Of a stretch of 64,000 bases of DNA, positions 47,116 through 60,130 are shown piece after piece (within the stretch, counting starts at the first letter, position 1; each line of letters opens with the position of its first letter). Made by a program: the position numbers and the translations under genes. The DNA comes from Chrysoperla carnea. Its lineage: Eukaryota; Arthropoda; Insecta; Neuroptera; Chrysopidae. The notes under the pieces were generated by a model. The model searched no databases and was not told the origin of the DNA. It was given only the letters and a program-made list of their open reading frames with translations. The stretch covers positions 71,072,368 to 71,136,367 of the forward strand of contig NC_058337.1 of NCBI RefSeq assembly GCF_905475395.1, given 5' to 3'.

Positions 47116-50100
47116 AAATTTTTATAGCGTTATATGTTAAACTTAATATTATAACAAGAGACCATCATGATATTTTTTTAAAGTAACGATTGAAAATATA
47201 TATATTATTATTTTTTAAAAACTAAAAGAGGCACCTTTTGCAGGCTGAACTGAAAAATAAAAAATAATTTCTATAATTTAAAAAAAAAAATGATGAAGAA
47301 AAAAATATTATCGTAAAAAAGCGTGGGGTGCTTTTTTGATGACTTTACTTTTACCAGTACCTGTTAATAAAATATTTTCAATCATTCAAATGAAGCAAAG
47401 CACTCTTTTTTACGATAAAATGATTTTTTTCCCTCAATTTTTTTTTTGACCTTATAGAAATTATTTTCTACTTTTTAGTTCAGCTAATTACAAAAGCGTG
47501 TTTTTAAGTTTTTTAAACCAATATTTATTAATTTTAGACATTGCATCATTACATTTTTCTTTAATAATGATTTCATATAATTGAACGAATCTTAAAGGTT
47601 ATGACAATGCTACTTTCTTTTCCAAAAAATATTTGCTATTTACGCATCCATACCACAAACTATGCTAAAGTATAAATTTTTTGGACGTAAACATGAATAA
47701 AGAACTTAACTGCAAAACGTCAAATATGCTTACTCACAAAACCATTTATTTTAACAAAAAATGAGTTTCGTTGATTTTTCATGAAATAATGATTCTACTT
47801 GAACACAGAAATTCCTCCTTTTGAAGAGAAAAGCCTATGTACCTCTCCATATATCCACATGTTCCTAAGTCACATTAACATTCACAAAATTTAACAGTTT
47901 GGTTTTGGTTTTTGTTTGAGTTATGGTGATATACCTATAATTAGATTGTTTATTTAAAAATGAAACTAGTCTCGTTTTTACCACCATGAAACAATCCACC
48001 TTGAAGTTTAAGAAGGTCCGATTTTTTTGCGTTTAATAAAAAAATACATGCATAAGTAATTCGAAAATCCGGATAATGAGCCCTAAATGAAAAGAAAATT
48101 TGTTCTCCTGCATTTTGTATGATTAATAAGTACTAAAAAGCTACCTACTGAGTATAAAGTTTAACCGTAGCCATTAGCAAATCAACTTTACAGAAAATGT
48201 TTTTTTAAAGCTTACAAGTGGAATCATCTCTTTTCGACATTTCTTCTAAAATTAAAAAAAATATTTCCAATAAAAAACTCAAACTCAAACAAAAATTCCA
48301 GAAAATTTTCTCCTCCGTATATTTTATGATACAACTAGTTCTTGTCACGGATTTTATTTCCCAAAAGGCAGGTAAAAAGAATTTTCAAAAGATAATGAGT
48401 GAAATTTCAGAAAAGTTAAGGTATTTTCTATTATTGAGTAAACATGAAACACTTCGACAGTTAAACTGCATTGTTGGTTTCCTTCCATATTTTTGGTTGA
48501 AGAGTTTTTTTTTTTTTTTTTGTGAATATTTGACATTTTAGTACCTTTAAACTTCGATCTTTGTTCTTATTTTGTTTGACTTAGTTTCAAAAAATAACAG
48601 AAAATGTAAATATGATTCGATCAAAAATTAAGTACACAAAGATGATTATATGACCCGGAATTTCTATTTGTTTTATTCAAATAATCAAGGTTTAAAACTT
48701 TTACGTCAGACAAAAATCCATAGCCCTATGTAGCTAATATAGTATTATTATTTTATTTGTTTATAATAAGTTTTAAGTAAATCTTTAATAATAGTTTAAA
48801 TAAAAAAAAAAAAAGATTTTTAATTATTCAAAGTAATAATATACGTCTAGGTAATAACATCATATCTCTTTTATCCATGCACAAACGACAAGAAGAATGA
48901 ATAATAAGCAACTCGGGCAAAAACCATATATACAAACACCATTCACTTGTATTAAGTAAAATATACTTAACAACGAACATACTTAAGTTTACAATAAAGA
49001 CACTTAGATTTCATTGTAAGGTAGTTAGTGCATTGTTACTTAAAAATACTTACCTATAATATTTTTTAAAAATAAAATTGTACTAATTGCTAAACAATAA
49101 TACAAATTATTTTTCGCGATCAAATTCGATCAAAAATCTGTGATATAAAAAAATTAAAAAAATTTTTTTTTAATGTGTTAATGAGATATTAAAGTGAATT
49201 TTTCATTGAAAAATTTGTGTTGCAGATATGTTAAACAGTACAGGTAATTTTTTTAAAAACATTATTTCCTCAAAAATTAAGAATTGATTATAAAGTTTAT
49301 TTAAAATTAAATATTACAAATTTATTTAATTTTCCTCAAGTTTTCGTTGAATAAAATTTAAATAAAAATTATTTATTTATGATTATTTTTAAAGAGTATG
49401 AAAGTGAATTTAAAAAACAATTATTATTATAAAATAACAAAGGAAGAAATTATATTTTTAATATGACTTAATATCTGACCTTTTCTTTTTATGTAAGATT
49501 TTTAATTCATTTTTTTCTCTTGTTGTAAATATTAATTATTATAAATTTTTTTGTTTATTTTTTAATGAATTATTTTTTAAATATTTTTTGTTTAATTATA
49601 AATTTACCAATGCGACAAGTTTGATATTTTTTATTATTTACTATTTAAGACGATCAAGTTTTTTTGAATAATGCTTGTATATACATTTGTTTAAAATTAT
49701 TAGGTTTTCCCTATATTAGCTCCAAAAAATTTTAAAGGACTATGAAAAAACAAAATAGTAAGGAACTGCCCAGAATTGAGGTGGAGAAAAACATTTAAGA
49801 TAAAACCATTTTGCGTCTAGGATAAATAATAATTTAAAACGTCAATTTTTGAGACAAAAGCGAAATTAAAAGTTAATTTTAGAGATGACCCTCTTTTACG
49901 AAATGCATTTTTGCATTTGAGCTACATTTCGAACACAAAACATTATGAAATTATGCTTACAAATGTAGGTTTCTACAAAACACTCATTGAGATCTCCTAA
50001 TAAAACTGTTATTATGTCGCAAAATTAATATCTTTGTACTAAAAAGTCTACCTGTAGCGAGATTTTTCCTCATTTATTGACCGTATTGAAATACAGTATT

Positions 50101-51090
50101 AAAGTGAACTAGAGGTGTTTAATATTGCTTCACACTATAAGGTTTTTTTTCATTGTCCCAGTGATTTTGATAATATTTGTAGTGTTGTATTATTTTGAAC
50201 TTGTTAGTAAAAATTCATTTTTAGATAGAAACATTTACTTTACACATATAATTCATAGTTAAATGTTACAAAATGGTTAAAAATTTTTATTAAATCAATG
50301 ATTTTCAGATATACCTCATATTATTTTTAATCACTTATAGCTTTGAATCTATCGTAGAGTGTAATAAAACTGCCATTTACATATTAAGCAACTTGTGAAT
50401 TTACTAAAAATAAAGTTCATAATTAGAAGAATAAATAATAAAATAATACTGTATGATGAATAATATACCTATAATTTTGTAAAAATATGCACAAGAATAT
50501 TTTCGGCACGGGTAATTTTGCTTGAATACTGTCAATTAAGTGATAGAATACCACTTCAATTCGAAACTCATTTCGAAAATTATTTCTTAAAAAATAATCC
50601 TCAGTTTTGGTATGAATATTTATGAAATGAATAAGAAAAAATTCTCTGTCAATTTCTACTGAATGAATTTAATTAAAGGAAAATCGTTTTATGAGGAATC
50701 ATTTTTTACATAAAGTGATCTTTAATCTCTTATCAGTTACGAAACCGAGTCAACCGATTGTGGTTATAATTGACCATGATCATCTTGAAAATGCCTCCCT
50801 TTGATGACAACTACGTTTTCTTGAAACATTTTTCTGTATCTAACTTAACCTACAAGATATTTCCCAATACAGAGGGGTTAAGGAATTCTGGAACATACTG
50901 TATAATTTGAAACATTTTTAATAGGAGGAATTTGGTCATGTCAACTTCAAGGGTCTGGTTGTGGGAAATCTGAAGTAATAGATACCTACAAACAATTAGA
51001 ACATTATGAACAATTAGTATGTTATAGACTTCTAAAATTAATACAGAGAAAAATGTGCTCACCGTAGAGTATTTGATAATATAACTACAT
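47116..51090. other. AT-rich spacer, no gene seen
   Basis: The 107-codon frame at 48218-48541 is Lys/Phe/Ser-rich with a Phe run and lacks protein features, so it is not called. The exact 20-mer tagaataccacttcaattcg at 50544-50563 recurs in the family A copy at 51334. No other structure was noticed. Confidence 0.45.
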
Positions 51091-51714
51091 GTTTTTATAC
51101 CATGCATATATGAAATATACATAGTATATTAAGTTTAGTCCCAAGTTTGTAACGCTTAAAAATAATGATGCTAGGAAAAAAATTTGGTCATAGCTGTTCA
51201 TAAAATCACCTAATTAGTCCATTTCCGGTTGTCCGTCCGTCCGTCCGTCTGTGGTCACGATAACTCAAAAACGAAAAAAGATATCGAGCTTAAATTTTTA
51301 CAGCGTACTGAGGACGTAAAAAGTCCTCAGTACTAGAATACCACTTCAATTCGGTCTTGGGTCCGTAGGACCCATCTTGTAAACCGTTAGAGATAGATCA
51401 AAAGTTTAAATGTAAAAAATGTCCCTTATAAAAAAATAAAATACTTTTGTTTGAAACATTTTTTTGTAAACATCACTGTTTACCCACGAGAGCGTTAAGT
51501 AGGTGCAAATTTTATAGTATGCATTAATATAGGAATTGTGTGTTGCCTATTTAAAAGTGAATATCTTTTGTTATTTACGTGACGTCAAAAAAACAAACAA
51601 TTGCGCATCAACACTGTCTATACATTTTTGTATGTGTTATGTGATAAAGAAATCAACACTGACTATGCATGGTATTTCAACAATTAACTCAGTCAATTGT
51701 TTCTTTTCACTTGT
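51091..51714 (+). repeat. Family A repeat, long copy with a rearranged middle
   Basis: The 5' 'ataccatgcatatatgaaat' and 3' 'tcaattgtttcttttcactt' ends are present. At 51305-51353 the family sequence ('gtgaggtcgagttcgtaaat' and following) is replaced. An 11-bp inverted copy of adjacent sequence (GTACTGAGGAC ... GTCCTCAGTAC) is followed by a 20-mer identical to 50544-50563. The ORF 51536-51898 and its opposite-strand partner are translations of the 3' part and flank. Confidence 0.9.
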
Positions 51715-52290
51715 TATAAGCTATGTTTGTTGTTATTCTCATTCAAAATTTGTTATTGATCCAATGAAACTTTCGATAGACATAAAATATTATCTATCCA
51801 TAGCACACGTTCTGATAACGATAACAATAAAAAATGGTGGAAGCGCCGTGAAGAATTTATCAAATGAACGAATTTTAGAAAGAATAGATTTATCTTAATA
51901 CAAAAAGTCATTATAAAAATTAAGCATAAGTAAATTCTAAAGCACAAGCTTTTAAAAAGATTTTAAAACAAATATTTTTTTATCGAATAATAATGACGCT
52001 TTAATGTATATGTTTGCATTCTTTGTTTGATTCCTGACGGGTTCATATAATGTAATATCTTTTTTACTTTCTATTACAATAAAAAAGTAAGGTTTTTTTT
52101 TAAACTATACAGACTTGAAGAAAGCTTTTCAAATAAATTCAATTTTTTAATGCTTTCGTTATTATATTATTTTTTTAATCATATTATTAATTGTGTTTCC
52201 ATTCGACTTGCACATGTTCTGCAATTTTTTTGAACCAAAAAACAAACAAAGAAATAACGTAAAATTTACTAAAATCTTGTAGTAAAATGT
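51715..52290. other. AT-rich spacer, no gene seen
   Basis: It carries one copy of the 12-mer atggtggaagcg at 51834-51845. Confidence 0.45.
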
Positions 52291-52705
52291 CTTTTTATAC
52301 CATGTATATATGTAATACATATCAAGGTATACTAAGTTTAGTCCCAAGTTTGTAACGCTTAAAAATATTGATGCTACGAACAAAATTTTGATATAGGTGT
52401 TCATAAACTCACCTAATTAATTCATTTTCGGTTGTTCGTCCATCCGCCCGTCTGTGAACACGATAACTCAAAAACGAAAAAAGATATCAAACAAACAATT
52501 GACGGAGTTAATTGTTGAAATACCATGTGTAGACAGTGTTGATTACGCAATCGTTATTGTTTTTTTACGTCGTGGAAGTAAAAAAAGATAGCCACTCTTA
52601 GATAGCTACACCTTCATATATGTCACACACATATAACTGATATCCCATATAATACGTACTATATAATTTGCGCCCTCACGGGTAACAGTGACGTTAACGA
52701 AAAAG
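52291..52705. repeat. Two family A halves joined head to head
   Basis: The plus-orientation 5' half (52291-52490, from 'tttataccatgtatatatgt' to 'cgaaaaaagatatcaa') is joined directly to a minus-orientation 3' half. The second half starts at the terminus 'acaaacaattgac' (about 52490) and runs to 'gcgccctcacgggtaacagt' (about 52705). The junction shares a few A/C-rich bases. This is an inversion or a fusion of two copies. Confidence 0.8.
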
Positions 52706-54581
52706 TAAAAGTCAAAAGTACAAAGTATTTTCTCTTTTCAATCAGTAAATCAGCTGTCAAAAGCACGTTTAAACACAATCATACAAAAATTTCTGCAAAA
52801 TAAATAAATAATTCTATAATTGTTCCATAATTTTTTTATTCAATGAAAATGATCAGTTGGGTGACCTAACGAAAAGTTCATTTTTTTATTATCGCGGTGC
52901 TGAGATCTTAAAAATATACTCGAATATCCTTAGTTATCATGTTTATGTGTCTAATAACATGTATCACATATGTAACATAGTTCTTGAATATCTTTAATGA
53001 CCACAAAGAAATTTCAAAAATTAAAAAACATAGGAAGTTGAAATTTAGAATACAAATGTCATATGTTTAACAAGTACTTGATAAATTCAAATTTATTAGC
53101 TGGAAATGACTATTTGATTTTCACGTTTTAAAGATTCAAAAGTAAACCCTGATTTCAAATAAATAACTTTTTCTTGTAAAATATAGTGCCTTACTCAGAT
53201 CCCATGGGTAAATGGCTAGAAAAGAAACCACACTTTACACACTTCGAATTAGAAATGTATCTAATGAGAAAAGTTAACTTTTCGTTAAAATATTTTTTAA
53301 AAACTGGATAATTTCTAAAGATTGTGAAAGAAAAATCCCACATAGGTTTTTTATTAGATTAGTTTTTTTTTTTTTAAGAATGTGGTGAATTTAAAGTGCA
53401 AATCTGTCATTCATCCCATCCCTTATCAGTGTGATGGTGAGTCTGTATAATCCATTTCTGGTAGGAATCAGAATCTAAAACGTTATCTCAAGAACGTACG
53501 CAATAACGTTTTTGCGTTCTCTCTTCGACATTTTACCACCATTTACCTATTTACTATTTGCTAATTGTTTCATTTAGTTTTTATTTATAAAAATATTTTC
53601 GATTTGTCTGTTCGGTTTCTAATAATGGTACACAATGAATGAACGCATATTGTAACAGTCGCTGTTTACCATGATACAAAGTTATATAAAAAGATTTATT
53701 AGATACTTTCCATTAAATCTAAGAAAAATCGGAAAAACACTATGCAACTGTGACAATAATTTTATCTAGACTTATTTGTTTGTTTATTTGATTGTTTATA
53801 TAGGGTGTCTTTTTTAAGTTGACATATACTTGAAACTGGAAAAATAATTTTTATTGATAAAAAAGCTTCAAGCAAAAAATGCTGGGTCTATAGACGCACA
53901 TTTATGCAGACATTAAAATTGATCCAGATTTCAGGCTGAATGAAAAGTTCACTCTATTCCATACTTGAAAATAGATAGATGAACACTTCAAATTCGAAAG
54001 TTGTTGTGATTAAAATGGTAAAATTTTTTGCTTGAAACATTTTTCCGCAAGTCGAACAATTTAGAGAAAAAATGACTGAAAAGTTTTACCCAAAAATTGT
54101 TTTTTCGAATGTTTTCTGAGGAATCTAGGCACTCTTGGGAAAAAAATTTTGGGGTTTTAAAAAGAACAATTTTCTAATTTAAAGTGTTTGTCTAAGGTTT
54201 GCAGTTATGAGTTAGAGGATGGTTTTAATTGAACCAGAAAACTTATATTGAAGTGAAATATGTAACCTTAAAAGATGTGCAATGTCTTTGAAATTGACAT
54301 TTTTCGTTTGAAGCATTTTCCTCGATTTAAACTTATTTTACGAATTTCACGCATATGCCTATTTTGCTGTTTATATAGAGGTAATCTGTTCGCGTCAAAC
54401 CTGCTAGAAATTGCCGTATGTTTATAGCAAAATTTGGTTTTACGGGAAGAGTGAATTGGCTTGCGTTCGTTTATTATTAGCAAGTTTAGCGTTCGTTTAT
54501 TATGAGCACGATATGATGCCAGAGCATATATTTAACATTACCGACAATAACATCATCTGTGTTCATCAAGACAATTCATAG
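52706..54581. other. AT-rich spacer
   Basis: No gene seen. A phrase at about 53805 ('gggtgtcttttttaagttga' then 'catatac') resembles a transposon end but has no partner here. The ORF 54268-54483 is unrecognised. Confidence 0.4.
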
Positions 54582-54875
54582 TTTTTACACCACTATAATG
54601 CACCATCCCATACTGCATTCATAATTCGTGATCATTTCGTCAACAACTCAACCCATATCGTTCCGCAACCACCGAATTCACTTCTGGCTGTTCAGCAAGC
54701 TCAAAAGACCGCTCCGGGAACACCGTTTTGACGGAAGACGGCAAAGACGGAAATGAAGCCAATCCCGGAAAGTGACTTCAACCAGTGTTTCGAAGATTGG
54801 AAAATCCGTTGGCATAAGTGCATTGCATCGGGAGGGGATTACTTTGAAGGGGATGAAATTGATTTGAAAGAATAA
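54582..54875 (+). pseudogene. Mariner transposase C-terminal relic
   Basis: The frame reads HHYNAPSHTAFIIRDHFVNN and STHIVPQPPNS. After a deletion of about 30 bp it continues in another frame as FWLFSKLKRPLREHRFD. A further shift gives MKPIPESDFNQCFEDWKIRW, then HKCIASGGDYFEGDEIDLKE and a TAA at 54873-54875. In mariner the motif is DNAPSHT; here the catalytic Asp is Tyr (codon 54594-54596). The third catalytic Asp of the PDLxPxD block is lost in the deletion. It is certainly inactive and 5'-truncated; nothing upstream of 54580 is recognisable. Confidence 0.9.
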
Positions 54876-55500
54876 ATAAAGAATTTTCAAAATAAATACA
54901 ATGTCACCTTATTTTTTGGGCACAGAGTATTTTGTTTTAAATGTAACAAACTAGTAGTCCATAATGTATCCATCGGATTTAGGTTTCGAAATACTATTTT
55001 CAGTGATCAATTTTTTTGACATGAGTTCAATGTCTATAAGAAAATTCACTTTTAACCGACACTTAGTAGAATAATTATTTATAAGAATATTTTTAGTTTT
55101 AAGTAGCTGTACTATAATTATGTATTGTGGTGAATTTATACTACTTATGTAATTTTCTTACTACTTATGTAATTTTTTATTTTGGAATTTTACGGGGAAG
55201 TTTTATTTTTCTTATAATAATACAAAACAAATATTTTGTTTATAACCACAAAGAAAATTATGTTCTTTAATTATTTAATTTAATTTGATCTTGACATTGA
55301 TTTTGAAAAATATGGCTATAATTTTCCTTATTATATTATATTATTATATGCATATATGTATAATTTTAATCTCAGTAAGGTAAATAAACTGGTTTAATTG
55401 ATCATTTGCCTGAATATTACTGATTGTGATTATAAAGTTAAAAATTATTTTTTTAATAAGGTCACATCACGGACATGCAACATTTGTACGTCATACTATT
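54876..55500. other. AT-rich spacer
   Basis: The first 50 bp ('tgtcaccttattttttgggc' then 'acagagta') may be the 3' inverted repeat of the mariner relic. Nothing else seen. Confidence 0.4.
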
Positions 55501-56077
55501 GACATATATGAAATATATCATAGCATATTAAGTTTAGTCCCAAGTTTGTAACGCTTAAAAATATTGATTCTACTAACAAAATTTTGGTATAATTGTTCAT
55601 AGAATCACCTAATTAGTCCATTTCCGGTTGTCTGTCCGTCTGTCTGTCAACACGATAACTCCAAAACGAAAAGAGATATCAAGCTGAAATTTTTATAGCG
55701 TACTCAAGACGTAAAAAGTGAGGTCGAATTCGTAAATAAGCGCATTGACCTATATAGGTCAATTGGGTCTTGGGTCCGTAGGACCCATCTTGTAAAAGAG
55801 ATAGAATAAAAGTTTAAACATAAAAAATGTTCCTTATAAAACAACTTTTGTTCGAAACATTTTTTTGTAAACATCACTGTTTACCCATGAGGGCGCTTAT
55901 TAGGTGCAAATTTTTATAGTATGTATTAATATGGGAATATCAGTTATGTGTGTGTGGCTATTTATAGGTGGATATCTTTTTTTATTCAAACGGCAAAAAA
56001 CAAACGATTGCGTCATCAACACTGTCTATACATGGTATTTCAACAATTAACTCAGTCAATTGTTTGTTTTCACTTGT
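55501..56077 (+). repeat. Family A repeat, full-length copy
   Basis: All blocks are present and in order, including the hairpin GGGTCCGTAGGACCC (about 55772-55786) and the 3' terminus ending ttttcacttgt. It also carries a perfect 18-bp palindrome, ttgacctatataggtcaa (55745-55762), in the 'aggtcaatt' block. Best reference copy in the window. Confidence 0.92.
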
Positions 56078-57639
56078 ATTGAATCATGTTTTTTCGTTCC
56101 CTAATGTTGAAGGTAGTATGATTTGAAATCACGTAAAGTTGGCATGCTGTAAAAAAACGCGAATAATTATTCAATAATTCTTTTTTTTTCAATTTTTACA
56201 AATCTATATTTTTTTTTAATTACTTAAAATTTCCCGATAAAACTTACAGTCTGAATACAATACCTATTATTAAATAAAATTTGCGTGTTTACACGAAAGT
56301 TAACAATTATTTTTTGAATGGAAAAACTTGGAGGACATTCATTCTATCCTAAGGTTCGCTATAATTTTGTAACTGGTTTAATTATTTCACTTTGGAAAAT
56401 GTAACAAGTAAATTATGTAATAATATGATGGAGTGTGTTTTTTTTAAATTGATTTTATTTTAATTATAATTTAATTATAATTAAAATAATTCAATTTAAA
56501 TGTGTTTTATTTTAATTATTTTATAAATTATTAATAACTTTCATAATTTCTGGGTAAGTATATTACCTCAGACTACAGAGAATTTTTTTCTGCATTAAAT
56601 TACAGGAGTTATTTTTTTTTTTAAAAAGGTTTAGTATCACGTACTATGAATGTAAAAGCATAAAATTCTTACAAAAATAGGCGGGGGGAGTTAGTCAAAT
56701 GCCTTACGTTTCTGAGCCTAAATCCAGCACTGAACGGAGCTATTTAGACTTTAGTTCAGGTTAATACAAACAAAGTATTTTAATGACATTGAAGGAACCG
56801 AAAAATGTGTAAATTATGTGCTCAAGTTACTCGTTATGGTTTACTTATTCCAATATCGATTGATCACAGTAAAGTTTATAAGTTTCAAAATTGTACCTAT
56901 ATTACGGTCTACGTTAATGTAGGGATTCAGCCGGAACCCTTCTTTTTCGTTGTTATAACCGGTTCGTCGCTATAACCGATTTTGACTGTATACTTGGGCT
57001 CATACTTCTAAAATGCGTTAAAATTTCATAAATTCCTGGAAATTTACTTTTTGAATAGAATTCTCAAAACAATTGATTCCACCCGAGAACCAAAATTTCT
57101 AATCATTATTATTAATCAATATTCAAATATTCAAAGGTTAAAAAAAATTATTGAAATTTTATATATAGTCATTAGAAAAAATACGTCATATACAATTATT
57201 ATTATGCGTTGTCTGTAATGTAAATATTTAACAATTTTTTTTTAACTTCTAGAAAAGAGAAATTTCTACATTTAATATATTAATCATAACATCATTGCTA
57301 ATTACTTGTTATCCTAATAACACCTACCTAATTACCATATACTGTGTGTTTGTCAGTTATAGTATCAAAGTTCATTTTATAAAAACACAGGGTGCGTCAT
57401 TATGATCTTCGTATTGTATCAGATTTATTAATACACAAAATAAGGACGTAATTGTCGAAAAAAATTATAAATAACTGGCAAGTTACTTAGATAATTTTCT
57501 ATCTTACACTTTCGAATCTGTCAAACAAAAGTCCCATTGGCGCAGTTCAAAATACCGTAATTTTTATAAATTGGCTCGAAAAGCTATGATAAATTTAGGT
57601 TCGTATTAAAGTTATGAGAGTAATAATATATAAAAAAAA
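56078..57639. other. AT-rich spacer
   Basis: An unassigned phrase at 56935-56985 ('gttataaccggttcgtcgct') resembles pogo-type element ends, and 56680-56740 is less AT-rich. No gene seen. Confidence 0.4.
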
Positions 57640-58010
57640 CTTTAAACAAAAAGAAAAACTTTTCCAAAACAAATTAATATGCACTTAAAAGATAAAATGT
57701 ATGTAATGCATGTAGTTAATATTGTTGTTATTTTTGGAGTCGGTGTCAGCCAAGGAAAAAACTCTGAGAGAACAGTTTGCTAAATTCGCTTGGCTGACAC
57801 CGACTCCAAAAATAACAATAATTTTAACTACATGATATTATCGTTATTTTTTTACTTTTTAGTGCATTTTTCTTTTGAAGTCGGTTTCTTTTTGGTAAAA
57901 GTTTTTTTATTTTGTGATTTTTAGTGAACTTGAAGTGCTACTAATTAATTTATCACTAAAAAAAGAATCATCGAAATCGGTTGACGTGATATAAATCCGT
58001 ACAATTTATT
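57640..58010. mobile_element. Palindromic repeat element with a near-perfect core
   Basis: The core arms 57709-57754 and 57789-57834 are 46 bp each and differ at two positions (centre sequence tttggagtcggtgtcagcca), around a 34-nt loop. Outside, tgcacttaaaag (57680) pairs with cttttagtgca-type sequence at 57855-57866. Weaker pairing extends to about 57640 and 57910. The right flank 'cttttgaagtcggtttcttt' is a motif I associate with repeats in many insects. Non-coding; a MITE or foldback element. Confidence 0.75.
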
Positions 58011-60130
58011 TTTCCCTGAAATTATTAAACGTAAATTCCCTGAAATTATTAAATGTAAGGTATTTCTTTATTTTTATATGCTAATTAACTTGAATTCGAT
58101 TTTAATTTTGGCAAGGTAAATAACAAAAACCTTTCATACAATGAAAGTGTCAAGGATTATTATTACAAGAAAATTAAAAGTTTATATTTCTACCTATTGG
58201 TATGTTTTAAAAAAAAATTAATTATTCGAATTAATTTTAATTTATTTAAATGATTCGATTTATATATATTTTTTCTTTTGATTATCCTATTATGTACCTA
58301 ATATTATTTTGTCTCGAAAGGTTTGAAATTTTGTTCTTGAAAATGTCTTGTTTTGCAAATATAGTATCTTGATAAAATAAAAGTTGATAGTCTTGAACTA
58401 CACTCGAGCATATGAAAGAAAAAGTATAATAATTAAGAGGGATTATTTAGATAAATCTGTAAAAAACAGAAAATTTCTTTAAAACTAGTAGTTATTTGAC
58501 AAGTGGTCATTTCTGTTTATTTACCGATTTTCTTACTTTAGGTAAACGTTATAGATTACATACTAGAAATAGCTAATCTAGGAATAATTTAAAAATATGA
58601 CCATTTTAGTTCAGTACAGTTACGGACTGTCCCAAAAGTTCGTGACACTAGATTTTTTATTATTTCTTTCGATAGGGGGTTGTTTGGACACCTTTTGTAT
58701 ATTCGAAGAATTAACTTTTTCGCCACCATCTTGGAAAATATTTTTTTTTCGTTAAGCCCATATTTTGCGTTGCGAGAAAGTGGGGATGAATAATCGAATA
58801 TTTTCAAATATACCCAAGTGAAGTATCAAATAAAATAGCATGACGCGTACATTACTGTAACGCTTGCACAAGGGTATATGAGGGGGGAGCGGGAATGTTT
58901 CCCAGGAAAGAGGATAGTTCAGGGTAGTGTCAATATAAAAACGAAAATGGATAGTCCATTTATTTCTCTTTCTTTCTTTATTGTATGAAATAATTGTAGT
59001 ATTAGTTTAAAAAAGACATACTTCTGTTTTAGTAGTCAACCCAATATGCGAGTACGTTACGTTTGGTTTGATTAGGATATATTATGACATAACATAAAAA
59101 TTGTATTGTACTTACTTTAAATTATCTCTGATTTCTATAACTTCTGAAAACTTTCTTTTGAATTTTCTCAAAATTCATATCAACCTGAATCGAATGAAAA
59201 AGTTTTCGTTTCCTAGGTAACCTGTTTTTAGTGTATGTTGCAGTTTTATTTTTTGGTTTTAACTCCGAACCAGCAAACATAAGCCGGTATACATAGCCTA
59301 TGTGGCGCTTACACAGAAACTTTATATTTATTACACATCGAATTTCTACGAAGTGCTTGCACATTTTATAAAGCTTCTCATTTCATTCACAATGAATTAG
59401 TACGGAATAGGAGTATCAGAATGAAAGATAGGTGTTAAGTTCATGAACTAAATTCAATTTTTAAAACTTTTCTGGTTTCAAATAGTTAGTTTCTAATTAA
59501 TATTAGAAAAATTTTCCATTTGATTAATTACAAATCGCATACAATTAAGAATGAGTCAATATGATTGGTATTTTTTGTTTCATTAACATGAAAATACAAT
59601 AAATATGTAGGTATAGGACAAGTTATTGTACCTACCTAGTATACACACAATTAATAAAGCTTAAGTAATGCGTTATTATTTTGTATTGAGTTTGAACATG
59701 TAACTTTATTTAGTAAATGTTGTATTTATTCAAGTAAAATAAAAATTATTATGATTATTATTATTAAAAATATTTTTAACTACAACTCATGAAACAAAGG
59801 AAAAGGTGAAATTACACAATTTATACTCACAACTATTAAATAATTATATTTGTTCACAGTATATTGGATGCTGTATGTATCTGATAACCTATAATACCTA
59901 TTTCTTTTACAGAGCGTATACTGTGTACTGTATAATAAGATTTATCGTACGATTTTAGAGAAATCAGGGACGGTTTTACTTCAACTAATGAACCCAAAAA
60001 TTATTTCCTTGAATCATTTTTATGCAACATGGGCCACTAATCTTAGAACCATTTTAATCTAGTTTTTCCAAACCAGAAAAAAAATTTTATTGTCAACCAA
60101 TTTAAACTCTCAGTGATATTAGTTCCTACG
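58011..60130. other. AT-rich spacer
   Basis: No gene supported. The minus-strand ORFs 58589-58807 and 59122-59364 are unrecognised. The sequence 'ggactgtcccaaaagttcgt' at 58625 resembles a mariner-type terminus without a partner. Confidence 0.4.

Noticed and set aside
47030..47117. tRNA-Leu gene on the minus strand
   Set aside because: Box A and box B are good, but the acceptor stem pairs only at GCC/GGC and the T-stem is mismatched. Repeat-type sequence also follows; called a SINE instead.
48218..48541. 107-codon plus-strand ORF, longest outside recognised genes
   Set aside because: Lys/Phe/Ser-rich composition, a run of Phe from a T-tract, and no motif. Expected by chance in AT-rich DNA.
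59122..59364. 80-codon minus-strand ORF
   Set aside because: Basic, somewhat protein-like, but without a recognisable motif, splice signals or repeat context.
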